Assembly (NCBI RefSeq): GCF_001522545.3
Contig: NC_031778.1
Location: forward strand, 24,983,348-25,047,347
DNA from: Parus major
Lineage: Eukaryota > Chordata > Aves > Passeriformes > Paridae
DNA length: 64,000 nt
Direction: 5' to 3'
Part shown: positions 47,701-57,800 of the stretch, one piece after another
Layout of the letters: each line of letters begins with the position of its first letter
Numbering within the stretch: position 1 is the first letter of the stretch
Program-made: the position numbers and the translations under genes
Notes under the pieces: generated by a model
Seen by the model: the letters and a program-made list of their open reading frames with translations, nothing else
What the model was told of the DNA's origin: nothing
Databases searched by the model: none

Positions 47701-49690
47701 AATATAAACCATTCATTATGTGCTGTCCAAAGCCATTACTTTTGTCTGGCACTGGCTTTCAAATCTTTCAATCTGTATCATATTAGAGATGAACAATACA
47801 CAAAATCTTACTGGTTTTCTCTGTCTTACTTTCCTTCTTTTTAGGCATTAATGGAAAGGTGTTTGGAAATTTACATGGCCTGACTATGCATGTTGGAGAT
47901 AATGTCAGCTGGTATTTGATGGGAATGGGCAATGAGATAGACATTCACACAGCACACTTCCACGGCCACAGCTTTGACTACAAGGTACCAGGTCTTTTTC
48001 CCTTGTTTCTTGCTGTGTTAAGAATGAGAGGTAAGTCAAATACCAAGGACTGTTATTTATGGTGAGAAGTTGTATTACAATATTAAGCAGGGCTAGTATT
48101 TTGACCACAAGGGTTTTATGCCTCAACATTTGATCAACATACAAGAGCCAGAGAATATCTGCCAGTGGCATTTGCTCACTAGTAACCTCAGAAGTTACTT
48201 CAACAAGATAATTGTGAATTTTTCATGGCTGTGGTAAGACAAAAGTTATAGTCTTCCTTTGTTTCCACTTAGTTGCTAGTTTTTTAAACTTTTGAGCATG
48301 AGGTGGATGTACAAAGTGATGCTGCAGTAGAAATGACGCACAGAAAGTGTGTTTAACACAGTTTAACTGTTGCTTCATTTTGTCTCAAAGCAAACAGGGG
48401 TTTACCGGGCAGATGTCTTTGACCTGTTCCCTGGGACATCTCAAACTGTGGAAATGACCCCACAGAACCCTGGAACCTGGCTGTTACATTGTCACGTTAC
48501 TGCCCACATCCACGCAGGCATGGAAGTGACCTACACTGTGCTCCCGAAGGAAGGTAAGAGCCATCTAGCTTAGTAATGTTTGTTATGTTTTAAGATGCAC
48601 AATGGGGCTCACGGACAGGCCAGCATACTTAGAACCAGTTCAGACACCCAGCAATATTACATGTCTAGAAGACAAGGTGTTGCAGGCCACCTGGTCATAC
48701 TTCCCGCAGCACTGCTCAGGAAAATGAAGTAGCTGAAGGACTGGATGGTAACTATTACGTCACCTTACCATCATGAAATCTAAGTGACAGAATTTTTTAT
48801 TTAAAAGTAATTTTTCATGAGATAGAGTATTTCTGTACCCAAGAAGTGCCAGTAGTGTCAGACTTCATCTCAATCTTTGTTCAAAACAAGCACAGCTGAT
48901 AAATACAGCTGAATTCATCATTCCTGTACAGCTGAAGTACTGAAAAACTAAAATAGTGTTTACTTTCTCAAGGGCATGTTGTAGCTTTATGGACACTGTT
49001 ACCGTGCTCTAGCACTATTACAAGTGAACAATCATGAATGTTGAAGAATTTTGAAAGTTCTTGCTTCTAAAAACTTAATACAATTTTAAAAACAATATTT
49101 TCCGCTACTCAAAAGACAGAGCATAACAGGTATCAACAGAAAAAGAACAGTAGAAATAATTCTAAATATGTGATGTATGTATATATATGCAACTATATGA
49201 TTTACATTTATAGCAATACTAAAAATACAGAATGCAATGTTAAACATAAAATCTAATTCTATTTGATAAACCATTGGAATGTGAAACAACACCTAATTCT
49301 ATTTTATAAACAGTAAAATTGATTTAGAGTATGTTATGCCAGACCTCCAGACAGTAACAAGGCTAATTTAAAAGTACACAGAAAAACATGTAAAAACAGA
49401 CTTTTAACTTGGATTAGCAGTATGTTGTTTTTTTTTATTATTAGGCATCTAGATGGCATTAAAATGTACCCTTAAGTGCACTGTTGTTCTTAAACCTAAC
49501 TCACAATGTTCAGAAGGTACTCAGATCCTCTGTGTTAGTTTCGGACTCTGTTGGCCACATGCACAGACAGTTCTTTTGATGAAATGTAACAAAAAGCTTT
49601 TTTTTTTTTCCCCCTCCAGTCAAACAGTCTCTGCTCCCAAGATTATTCAATCAGTTCAACTGTAAAGGCATGACAGGCACCCAAGAATGA
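32581..49690 (+). CDS. CP: Ceruloplasmin (multicopper ferroxidase), complete
   Basis: Nineteen coding exons join in frame to about 1,080 aa (human 1,065). The product is a secreted plasma multicopper oxidase that oxidises Fe(II) to Fe(III), reducing O2 to water, so that iron loads onto transferrin. A signal peptide ([19 protein letters not shown]) precedes six cupredoxin domains in three pairs. Trinuclear-cluster His are visible at HPH (122,124), HSH (182,184), HFH (994,996) and HCH (1036,1038). Type 1 sites: domain 4 has H653, C696, H701, M706; domain 6 has H991, C1037, H1042, M1047; domain 2 has H298, C341, H346 and, unlike human Leu, M351. The paired Cys of the domains are kept. The start follows a TATA box by 71 bases. 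The last exon has two possible acceptors. The paralogue hephaestin is excluded because no C-terminal membrane anchor is present. Confidence 0.97.
34297..34541 (+). CDS. CP: CP exon 2
   Basis: 245 nt between acceptor tctttacag and donor gtaagc, residues 52-133. It contains [28 protein letters not shown] and the first copper-binding pair LHPHGV (His122, His124). An N-Y-T sequon precedes the His pair. Confidence 0.95.
35471..35683 (+). CDS. CP: CP exon 3
   Basis: 213 nt between acceptor attcctcag and donor gtaaac, residues 134-204. It contains [11 protein letters not shown], the second copper pair AYHSHID (His182, His184), and [13 protein letters not shown]; both Cys of the domain-1 disulfide are present. 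Confidence 0.95.
36174..36350 (+). CDS. CP: CP exon 4
   Basis: 177 nt between acceptor tttttcag and donor gtgaga, residues 205-263. It encodes the start of domain 2, with [15 protein letters not shown] and [14 protein letters not shown], the signature that opens each even-numbered domain. Confidence 0.95.
36919..37173 (+). CDS. CP: CP exon 5
   Basis: 255 nt between acceptor tattttag and donor gtacag, residues 264-348. It carries the domain-2 type 1 ligands His298 ([12 protein letters not shown]), Cys341 and His346 (LLSCQVNDH). Confidence 0.95.
38352..38517 (+). CDS. CP: CP exon 6
   Basis: 166 nt between acceptor tttcccag and donor gtaaat, residues 349-403. It opens with [12 protein letters not shown], where the Met codon (38357-38359) occupies the axial type 1 position. 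Domain 3 then starts ([15 protein letters not shown]). An N-E-S sequon is present. Confidence 0.95.
39496..39635 (+). CDS. CP: CP exon 7
   Basis: 140 nt between acceptor tttacacag and donor gtaaga, residues 404-450. It encodes [20 protein letters not shown] and AHLGLL of domain 3. Confidence 0.95.
40196..40336 (+). CDS. CP: CP exon 8
   Basis: 141 nt between acceptor ctttccag and donor gtgaga, residues 451-497. It encodes [16 protein letters not shown] and [10 protein letters not shown] of domain 3. Notably GC-rich compared with neighbouring exons. An N-A-S sequon is present. Confidence 0.95.
40459..40670 (+). CDS. CP: CP exon 9
   Basis: 212 nt between acceptor cctaatag and donor gtcagt, residues 498-568. 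It encodes [40 protein letters not shown] and the end of domain 3, finishing in phase 0. Confidence 0.95.
41172..41322 (+). CDS. CP: CP exon 10
   Basis: 151 nt between acceptor tctcaacag and donor gtaaga, residues 569-618. It opens domain 4: [18 protein letters not shown] and [14 protein letters not shown]. Confidence 0.95.
41681..42265 (-). mobile_element. CR1 LINE insertion in CP intron 10
   Basis: About 580 bases in reverse orientation. The left edge tcacagagttacagag is followed by gttggacaggacccctggag, an 'accccctgctcaagtaggg' block, and a cctctgccagtgctta block, all typical of avian CR1 3' regions. The right part includes gctgagcagagggcagggat, another common CR1 phrase. 5'-truncated, with no intact reverse-transcriptase frame. 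It lies wholly between CP exons 10 and 11. Confidence 0.85.
42941..43153 (+). CDS. CP: CP exon 11
   Basis: 213 nt between acceptor cttctatag and donor gtaaat, residues 619-689. It encodes domain 4 with [16 protein letters not shown] and type 1 His653 ([13 protein letters not shown]). Confidence 0.95.
43460..43667 (+). CDS. CP: CP exon 12
   Basis: 208 nt between acceptor accactag and donor gtactt, residues 690-758. It supplies Cys696, His701 and Met706 of the domain-4 type 1 site ([13 protein letters not shown]) and opens domain 5 ([18 protein letters not shown], with an N-R-T sequon). Confidence 0.95.
44828..44967 (+). CDS. CP: CP exon 13
   Basis: 140 nt between acceptor tttggcag and donor gtaaag, residues 759-805. 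It encodes [19 protein letters not shown] and EQQHLEIQ of domain 5. Confidence 0.95.
45436..45564 (+). CDS. CP: CP exon 14
   Basis: 129 nt between acceptor tccaacag and donor gtaaca, residues 806-848. It encodes [20 protein letters not shown] and HGVKTDSS. The donor is weaker than its neighbours, but frame and human exon structure agree. Confidence 0.93.
45934..45950. repeat. (CA)n microsatellite in CP intron 14
   Basis: A 17-base uninterrupted CA run, preceded by related acattca sequence and followed by an A-rich tract. A simple-sequence repeat in an intron. Confidence 0.85.
46152..46258 (+). CDS. CP: CP exon 15
   Basis: 107 nt between acceptor taattcag and donor gtatat, residues 849-884. 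It encodes [18 protein letters not shown] and [13 protein letters not shown] of domain 5, ending in phase 0. Length matches the human segment residue for residue. Confidence 0.93.
46970..47186 (+). CDS. CP: CP exon 16
   Basis: 217 nt between acceptor catttcag and donor gtatgt, residues 885-956. It ends domain 5 ([13 protein letters not shown]) and opens domain 6 ([20 protein letters not shown]). Confidence 0.95.
47845..47984 (+). CDS. CP: CP exon 17
   Basis: 140 nt between acceptor cttttag and donor gtacca, residues 957-1003. It contains [20 protein letters not shown] and [13 protein letters not shown], supplying type 1 His991 and trinuclear His994 and His996. Confidence 0.95.
48391..48553 (+). 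CDS. CP: CP exon 18
   Basis: 163 nt between acceptor tctcaaag and donor gtaaga, residues 1004-1057. It contains [19 protein letters not shown] and the key motif [14 protein letters not shown] with His1036, Cys1037, His1038, His1042 and Met1047, joining the domain-6 type 1 site to the trinuclear cluster. Confidence 0.96.
49620..49690 (+). CDS. CP: CP terminal coding exon 19
   Basis: After a strong T/C tract and acceptor ccctccag the frame continues [10 protein letters not shown] to TGA at 49688-49690, giving 1,080 aa. A second AG eight bases downstream would start at 49628 and read [12 protein letters not shown] to TAA at 49663-49665 (1,069 aa, nearer the human length). The tail is not conserved with human, so sequence alone does not decide. 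Confidence 0.65.
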
Positions 49691-49871
49691 GAAAAGAATT
49701 TTAACAGAGTGATCCTCCAAGGTCTACCTTCATTTCTTGGAAAATACTCTCTCCTAGACCACTCATCTCTACAGGTTTTGGAAGATTTCACATAGTGGCC
49801 ATGACTAAGAAAAGAACCACAGGCTAACACAGGTGAATGGATGTAACAGCTTATAAATATATATTTCTATA

Positions 49872-49877
49872 AATAAA
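49872..49877 (+). terminator. CP polyadenylation signal
   Basis: AATAAA lies 182 bases past the TGA of the longer CP frame. It is followed by GT-containing sequence (ctaggtgatgg), giving a short 3' UTR of roughly 200 bases. Confidence 0.65.
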
Positions 49878-49899
49878 AACAGAATCTTGCAATATTCTA

Positions 49900-51770
49900 G
49901 GTGATGGCTAATGCATGTTATTTAGGAGCTGAAGAACATGGAAGAACTAATGAAATGTACTTTTTTTAAAGTTTGCAAATAACCCTGAATAATGGCAAAA
50001 TTTGGGGTATTGGTCACCATACTGTCACATTTTACTAGATAGGTATGTCTGTAGTAACTGCTTAGAAAACAGGAATTTGGTTATCACTTTATCCATCGGT
50101 TCACACTGAAAGGATACACAGTACTGTATAATTGAGCAGTTAACAAAATAGTTCTGTTGAATATGTTGAAAATAGTAATTCTGTTGAATTACTTTACAAT
50201 TTTATTCAGTAGTATCTTTCAAGAATGTACATTTAAAATATTTGGTTTTCTGTTATGAAAATAATTCCAAGGCAAAATTAGGCTGAAATAAGCCTCATGA
50301 AAAGCAGACCGTGAACGCCAAAATTTGGTGACTATGGTACTGAAGAGCTTTGCTCTGATGACTCTTAAGTAACTCCTGCAGTGGAACCATTTTGTTGTTG
50401 CAGCCCTTGGCAAAGGAAAAAGGAAGTGTTTCCTGAAGGATGTAAGCAGCAGTAATAGAGGATGGCTGATGCTAGTCAAAAATGAGAACAGTAAGAGCGA
50501 TATGGTTGTGTTTCAATAACCCAACTCCTCATATTAGATCTGTGCTAAATGAGAAAGAAAGATGTATGGGGCAGACAGGGAAAGCAAGATATCTGGGCTT
50601 TATAACTGTAAGAGTGAAACTGCTTCTCTGTAACAAGCTTAAATCACTTCGGTCTTTTTAAAAGATTATACTGAAACCAGCATAATACCTACCAGTAAAT
50701 CTACCTGTAGCAGGAATGCTATGTAAGTAAGTTAAACTACTTATGTAAGTTAAACTACTTTTATCTTTTTTTTTTTTTGTTAATGTATTTTTGCTGAAAT
50801 ATAGACCATCTCTTCTGACTGACTTCTACAGGTTTAAATAACATTGCAACTCCAGTGAAAACAGTTTTATGGAGTCACTGTCAGCTAATTAGGCCTTTAG
50901 ATGGTTTAGATGGTATTGGGATCATGGGAGTCATTGTATTTTTGGTAATTGTCAAAAAAACCCCAAACTACATTCATAAGAAAGTTATAAATATGTGTGA
51001 CAGCTTATTATGACTGAATTCCAACTCTGAAGGAGCAAAAAGACTCTTTCTGCTCCCAAGACAAACAAACATCAGCACACACATGCACAAGTACCTGAGA
51101 TGCTTATCAAAAACCCTAGAAGAAATAAGAGTTTTTGGCTGTATTTATGGCCTAGTGATACTTCAAATACTGTCTACTGACTAAGCATAACGGGAGAAAG
51201 AGAACAAAGACCAGCAAGCCAACCATAGGCCATATCTTCCACTTGTTTCTCTTTGATTAATGGCCTTTTCTTGTGAACTGCTAAATTAAAACATTCTCAG
51301 TGTAACACTTGCCTGGGTATGTAACCAAGATGACAGAGCAGCAGCCCAATTTTGCCAGCTAGAATTCAAGGAAATGTCTGTGTTGCCGTATCAGTCAGTT
51401 GGGCCCAATTCCACTTGGAAGTGTAGGTACTCACTTTTACTCGTACATAGACATGCCTGAGCCTGAATTCCTCCCTAGGTCCACGATCCAACTAACAAAG
51501 ATTTAAGACTGACCTTCAACGTTACTTTCAGTGAACACTGTATGTTCAGTTGGACTGCAGAATCTGTATTCCCCACCTGCTTTGGCACCAGAATTAGCTT
51601 CAAAATAGATGCTTTGCCTCGGAAAAAGCTGTCCTTCAGTACTTGACATAGAATGTATGTGAAGGAGTCCCACAGTACCTAATAAGGAGCTCTACTCCTT
51701 GTTGCATTTGCTTTTTTATTACAGTACATTTTTTGGAGTTGAATGGATAGCAGATCCACAGGTCATCATT
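49900..51770. other. Convergent intergenic region between CP and HPS3
   Basis: About 1.9 kb between the CP poly(A) signal and the HPS3 stop, which face each other tail-to-tail. It should contain the HPS3 3' UTR. Minus-strand AATAAA candidates appear as tttatt at 51715-51720 (51 bases past the stop) and 50201-50206. No other gene is seen; poly-T tracts and a small ttaaactact duplication near 50733-50760 occur. Confidence 0.55.
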
Positions 51771-51898
51771 TTAGGTCAGCAACTTCCCCTGGCTGCAGTG
51801 AAGAAGATGTGGCAGAAAAAATCCTGCAGTCCCATCCTCTGGTAGAACACTTAGGAAATCCCTTAGCTCCAGTTCCATTGCAACAATTGATAAAGTTT
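51771..51898 (-). CDS. HPS3: HPS3 terminal coding exon
   Basis: 128 nt after acceptor ctctgagcag, reading [20 protein letters not shown], then [21 protein letters not shown] and TAA. It matches the human C-terminus closely (LSIVAVELELKDF) except for the last residues. Confidence 0.93.
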
Positions 51899-54800
51899 CT
51901 GCTCAGAGCAGGGGAAGAAATATTGTTTAGGTATTTTGAGTTTAAGACACAGAAAAAGCCCCAAAGCATTAACAATGTAATTATTAAATAAAGTCATCAA
52001 ATTATTTAAATATTGCAACTGGAATTAAATTTGAGACATAGTCATTTGAGCGCATATACAACTATGCAAAATCAAAAAAGTAAACTGAAATTATGACTTT
52101 AGTAAAAACCTGTCTTGACTCATTAGGTCTACACGTCTGCTCTAATATTTCACATCTTTTGTATGAAATGCAAAGCAATTATTAGTACCCTAACTGAACA
52201 CTATTTGTTAAACTGGATGCTTTGCAAGAAGCTTCTCAGACCAAGCTCTGTAATGTTACATTCTTAAGCAATTACAGCAGTTACTGCATGAAAATAAAAC
52301 AAAAAAAAACCTGCTAGCACCAGAAACTAGAACTTTATGATAAAGCATGGCAATCTGTGCTGCACAATGCAATCCAATCCCACAATGTTGTTCTTCTCAG
52401 GCATTCCAATGGCACACTTTTGACAATATATGTGCTTTATTTAATATTCCTCATTTGTAAAAACAATCACACTGGCCCCTCAGCTACACACAGTATGATT
52501 AACTTCTTACAAATATGTAATGGTAGGACTACAGAACTACTAGGGTGTATTTCTCTACTTCTAGTATTAACACACTCTTTTTTTCACTCTATGACCTAAT
52601 CATCAATACACACTTAAGCCTCCTCTGTTATCGACAGCAGCCTATTACATAAGAACCATAAAGTCATTTAGCTTAGAAAAAAAACCAATCAAAATTAGTT
52701 CTGTTTAGCAGGTTTCTTAATGGTGTCCATTCTTGACCTATACAGAAAGAGTACGATTACAACAACTTACCTGTTTTCAATACAAAATGAATGCCATGAT
52801 TTTTATGAGGTTACACTACCTTCATTGCAGAATTCTGTGCTAATGACTAGAAAGGATGCTACACAGCATTAGCTTTAACTGAAGAAAAAGACCGCCTTTT
52901 TTTCCAAATTATTGTACCAGTAGTCCTTAGTCTGAACAATTATTAAGAAAATTAGCTGATGTACAAAGCCTTCTGGAGTTGAGTTACAACCAGTTGATTT
53001 ACCTTTGAGTGATGAAATAAGAACAGGGCAGTCATTTCCAGTAAGTCTAGTTCTCTTGCAAAGTTCAGGAAGCAGCTTCTTCCACCAGAGAGCCTAACCC
53101 ACAAAACCCCATAGCAAAAGTGTAAATCAAAAAGGACTGCAATTAGAGTATGAAAGACATGCTAAAAATACCCTGAACTGAGCTCAGATGTGTACAAATA
53201 CAGGTCAGTTATTATGAACTCAATAATTAGTTTATATAATGGTTTGAAATGCAGTGATTTTACATATGTTGTGTTTTTCAATCTTCAGGGCGACTTTTTT
53301 CTGCTAAAAAATCTTTACACAGTGTCCTCCACAGCTCTATAGAAAAAAGTTTAGAAGACAAAAAAAAGCCACATAATTAGCAATACCAATGCAGTCTGAG
53401 ATGATGTTTTTTCTCTCAGAACAGCTCCATGGAAAGTGGTGGCATTGCTTTGTCTCCTGACCTGATTTGTCTCATTCCAACAATTTAGGAGTAAATTAGG
53501 TTTTGTGCACAATTTTGTAGATAAGAATGGACAGAAGGAAAGGGATTTCTTTCCTCCTTTAAAACTTGGCAACTATTTTCTTTCACTTGTGTTCAGATTC
53601 AGTACTGCAGCCTCACATTCTACTCTAATGTGGAAAAAACCACAGAACCTATTTTCAGATCAGAATAAAGAGCTCAAATCTGGTTCTGAATAGAGTTCTA
53701 CTACATCCTTCTGTTAGAGATCACCTTTGCTGACTCCGGTCATCAGAGCTGCATACAATTAATTGTCCCAGTCACTGTACTGGGAAATGGAAATAAACTC
53801 CTGCATTCCTGGAACACTAGAATAAAATCTGTTCAAACACTAAAAATATATAGAGACCTAATGGGAAAATGGGACATAAGAACATAATCTTTCCACTAGT
53901 GTATTGGTAGCATTCTGGTTGCTAGAAGGTCAGAAGATGTCACTAGAACATGTCAGATAGAACATATTTAAATGCAATTTCATTTGGAGGACCATGTTTT
54001 CTTATCAGTTAGCTTAGTACTAAGATTTTATATTATAAACACTGACAAACAATTTAGAACATAGTCAGTTAGTGAGAAGCTAGGTAGCTTTTCATTTACA
54101 GTAGAAAAAGGTCATATCGCTCTCTTTTTCTGAGGCACTTTGCCATGTAAAAAACACAATGCTTTAAGTTTACTATAATGAATAGAGTAAGTGACAAAAG
54201 AAACTGGAGGAAAAAATATTCCATTACATTACTGGGGACTGAGTAAAGGAATTAAAATGCCAAGGAAGAGGTTGAAGGCAAGCTAAGGAATTTACTTTGT
54301 CTGAAAGCTAGGCAATGTGATCCATCCAGAGTCCATCTGTACATACAGAATTTCAGTTAGGGAAAAAAAACCCAAAACAATAGTGAATAACTGTATTGAT
54401 AATAGCCCACCTGATTGTCACCTTTCAGCTCATGCTGAGCGTAGAACACAGCTGCATCAGGACACCTTCTGAGAAGCTGCTCGATGGCTTCCTCATACTT
54501 GCCCAGACGGGTACTGCTGAGGACACGGATGGTGAGGCCAACATTGTCAGCTTCTGTCAGGGGCTCCAAAACAGGCAGAGCTGATGCTATATTGATTGAC
54601 TGACTACATAAAAGAGACTGAAGACAAGAAGAGAAAGTATTGTTTGGATTTAAGACAAATGTTGCAAAAAAAACGCTAACCGTAACCTTAGAACAGAAGT
54701 CCTTACTTGTTGGAATAATCCTGAATTAATACTTCCCTTAATAAATATTGCTGAAAACTGAGAAAGCAAGTTTAGAGTAGATGCAAATGAAAATATTGCT

Positions 54801-57800
54801 ATTAACAGAACTCTTAAGTATTTTTTCTCCCATCATTTCAGTTGCCCTTTTATCTTGACTTGGATAACTTAGGGGGGAAGAAGAAGGAGACTCACTGGAG
54901 AAAGTTGTTCATACAAACATGAACATCTGTAGAATTAATTTAAGATATAAAGCAGTAAGACGTAATACCTGTTTCATACCTGTAGTCTTGAGATGTCTCC
55001 ATGGTAATCTTTGTCAGATGAACAACCCACTGACATTACAGAAGTTACCCATGGGACGATCAACCCAAAATGACGACAGGAGTTTATCTATACAAGACAG
55101 AATCAAGTTGTAATAAAAGAAACATTTCTATTAGTGACAGTTCCATAGGAAACTTACAGTGAGTAAAGAAAATTTTAATCTCAAATACCATAATTTAGAA
55201 GAGCACGTACCCTTTCTTACCTGGATTGTGTAATTTAATAACAAATAATAATAATAACAACCCAAATAAACTGGAAACTTCTATTTAGTTCTGTATGTCA
55301 GCTTTCCTGTTTGCAATTCTTTAGAATTCATTATTCACACAATTTTCTCATCTAGTTAGCTTTGTAAAATTGTAAATAATCCACCTGAAAAATTCTCTTT
55401 TTTTTCATTTTAACCCTAATTTCTATCCACAGCTGAAATTCCTGCTAGAAGTATATTTGCAAATGTCCCCAAGGAGCAGGACTGGCCAAAGACAGAAATA
55501 CTGATTTGTAACTGCATACCACCTTACTTGACTTCAGACTTGCTTCTTTCAAGAGATAAACTGTCTAGAATTAAAATATTAAGGATGGTACTAGGATAGA
55601 TCTTGGAAGAACATTGCAGTCCCAAAACTTCCTCTGTGTGGTTCACAACTTACTAGATCCTCTGTTGTTTTCAATGGCTTAGTTTCAGGAAGCTGCTTCC
55701 TTGATATTCTCCAAACATACTGAGAAGTAACCCTCAATAGGAGTTCCTGAAGTATTTCTTCCTGAGACGACACTACAAGAAGAGCTTCCCAGAAATCCAC
55801 CAGGAGCTGGGGAATAGTGTTTTCACTACTATTACACAGCATCTAAGAACAAAAATGACAGAAGACAGAAAGTTAGACTATGGTGATTTTTAGTAGCAGA
55901 AGTTAGAAAATAGGAACAGTTTTTCACTTTTACTAGAAGCGTAATTTTGAATCCTTTTTTGTCTTGTGATTCTATGTAATACACTGATATGCAAAGTAAA
56001 AAGTTCATTAAGTGATTTTAAGGTAATCAATTCAGACCAACAGACTTGATTCTTCAAGATTTACTCCACTGCCAGAAATGTCAGCACAACTGGCAGCAAG
56101 TATTTACAGACTGCTAATGAGGAGGATTTTTACATATGTCAACAGACAAGTAGGTGTTTTCAGAAGAAGCCTCTATAGTCCATGATAAGATCTACTGTGT
56201 AGCTCAGCTGGTATCATGGTAGGACTCACAAGGAAGATGTTTTAAGATCTGCTGTGCCAGCAAAAAGGATTTTTACTTGGTTTCCAAATGGTTTTAAACA
56301 ACACTTGTTCTAATTGGAACTTCATGACTTGCTCTTTTTGATACAAGTCTTCACAGTAAACAGATACAGTAAAGACTGCAACACACGTACACTGACCAAC
56401 ACGTTTTAACCCAAGTGTTGCTATTCATTGTAGATAAAAGAAAAAAAGGTTTGTCTATTCCCAGCTTAAAGAAAGCAAGCTTCAGGGACACTAAAAAAAC
56501 TATTAGTATTTCTTCTTATAAACTGCAGACACTTTTCTTTCACCAATTTATACAGTTCATTAGAACATGATATACCTTCACATTTAAGCCCGATTCTTCA
56601 GATGCTCTAAAGATTTATTTAAAAGGAGCTTATGGAATTAAATTATCTAAGTTCTGTTACACTTCAGTGGCCTTGGGAAGCTCTATCACTAGGAAGCCAC
56701 TGAAAGGGCTCTGAGATCAGGGTATTTTCCATTCAAATGATAGAGTAAAAGCAAAGAACTTAATGGATTTTTTTTTCCCCCCACTTAACCAGTGTTTTGT
56801 TCCAGAAGGTCCAGTTTCTGACTCTGTAGCCACCTATCGTGACTAGAATATCTCCAACCCTCATCTCCCTCTCTCTGCAGAAATGCTTAAATGTAAGTGA
56901 AGGAGCAACTGAGGCTGTTTTTCTTTCCCACAATAATGTCACTATGAAAAAAACAGAAGCAAAAACATGATCACCAGCCAACCTTGAAAAAGGTATCTGC
57001 TTCTTCTAGTTCAATTTTCCTGTTCTCATATAAAGCCACAGTGGCAGCCACCAGCAAACCAGGCTGCATCTCCTTCAGGTGAACAGCAAACTCAGTTGGC
57101 ATAACAATTCCCTCTTTACGCTGATGCAAGAGTCGTGGTTGCCCAATGAAGCCACAAGCCAGTGTTGTCTACAAACATAATTAGATATAAATAAGGTAAA
57201 GAATTCAATATATGGATGATTCTACTCAGTAAACTCAGTATTTCCTCAGCTAGTGAAATTTAGATGGAAGCAGTCAGGGAAGTAAATCCTTTCTGCAATT
57301 CATAGAGTAGCTCTCCAGAAACAGAGATCCAAACCACATTTTGGAGCAACAACTCCTGAAAAACAGGCCCTGTGCCTAAACATTGAAAGTAATATGCTGT
57401 TGAAAGATAGAGTTAGTGAGCACATAAAATGGATTTCACAAAGAAATCCAAGACATTTTAATATACAGGGTGGTTTGAAAAATCACTGGCTGACTTTTCA
57501 AGAGGCTACTTTGCTGCATTTCAGTAGACTACTTTGCTAAAGTGTGATTTTTATTTTGAAAATACCCCTGAAACAATGATCAAAATGTGCTGCACTTTGT
57601 GCAACAAGAAGCTATCTTGAGTCATGTGAGTGCTTTTGAAGGTGAGTGTAACAAAATACTATTCCTATTTTAAAGACAATGGAAAAATAATGGCTAAGTA
57701 AATTAAATTAATTACACAAGAAATATAAGGCAGACCTAGAAGAAAAGTTCAGATTAGCTATCTGAAAGTGCTTCTTTTTTCCTACTTTGAAATAAAAAGA

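Noticed and set aside
51743..51991. Plus-strand 82-codon open frame
   Set aside because: It lies antisense over the last HPS3 exon, whose minus-strand translation clearly matches the HPS3 C-terminus.
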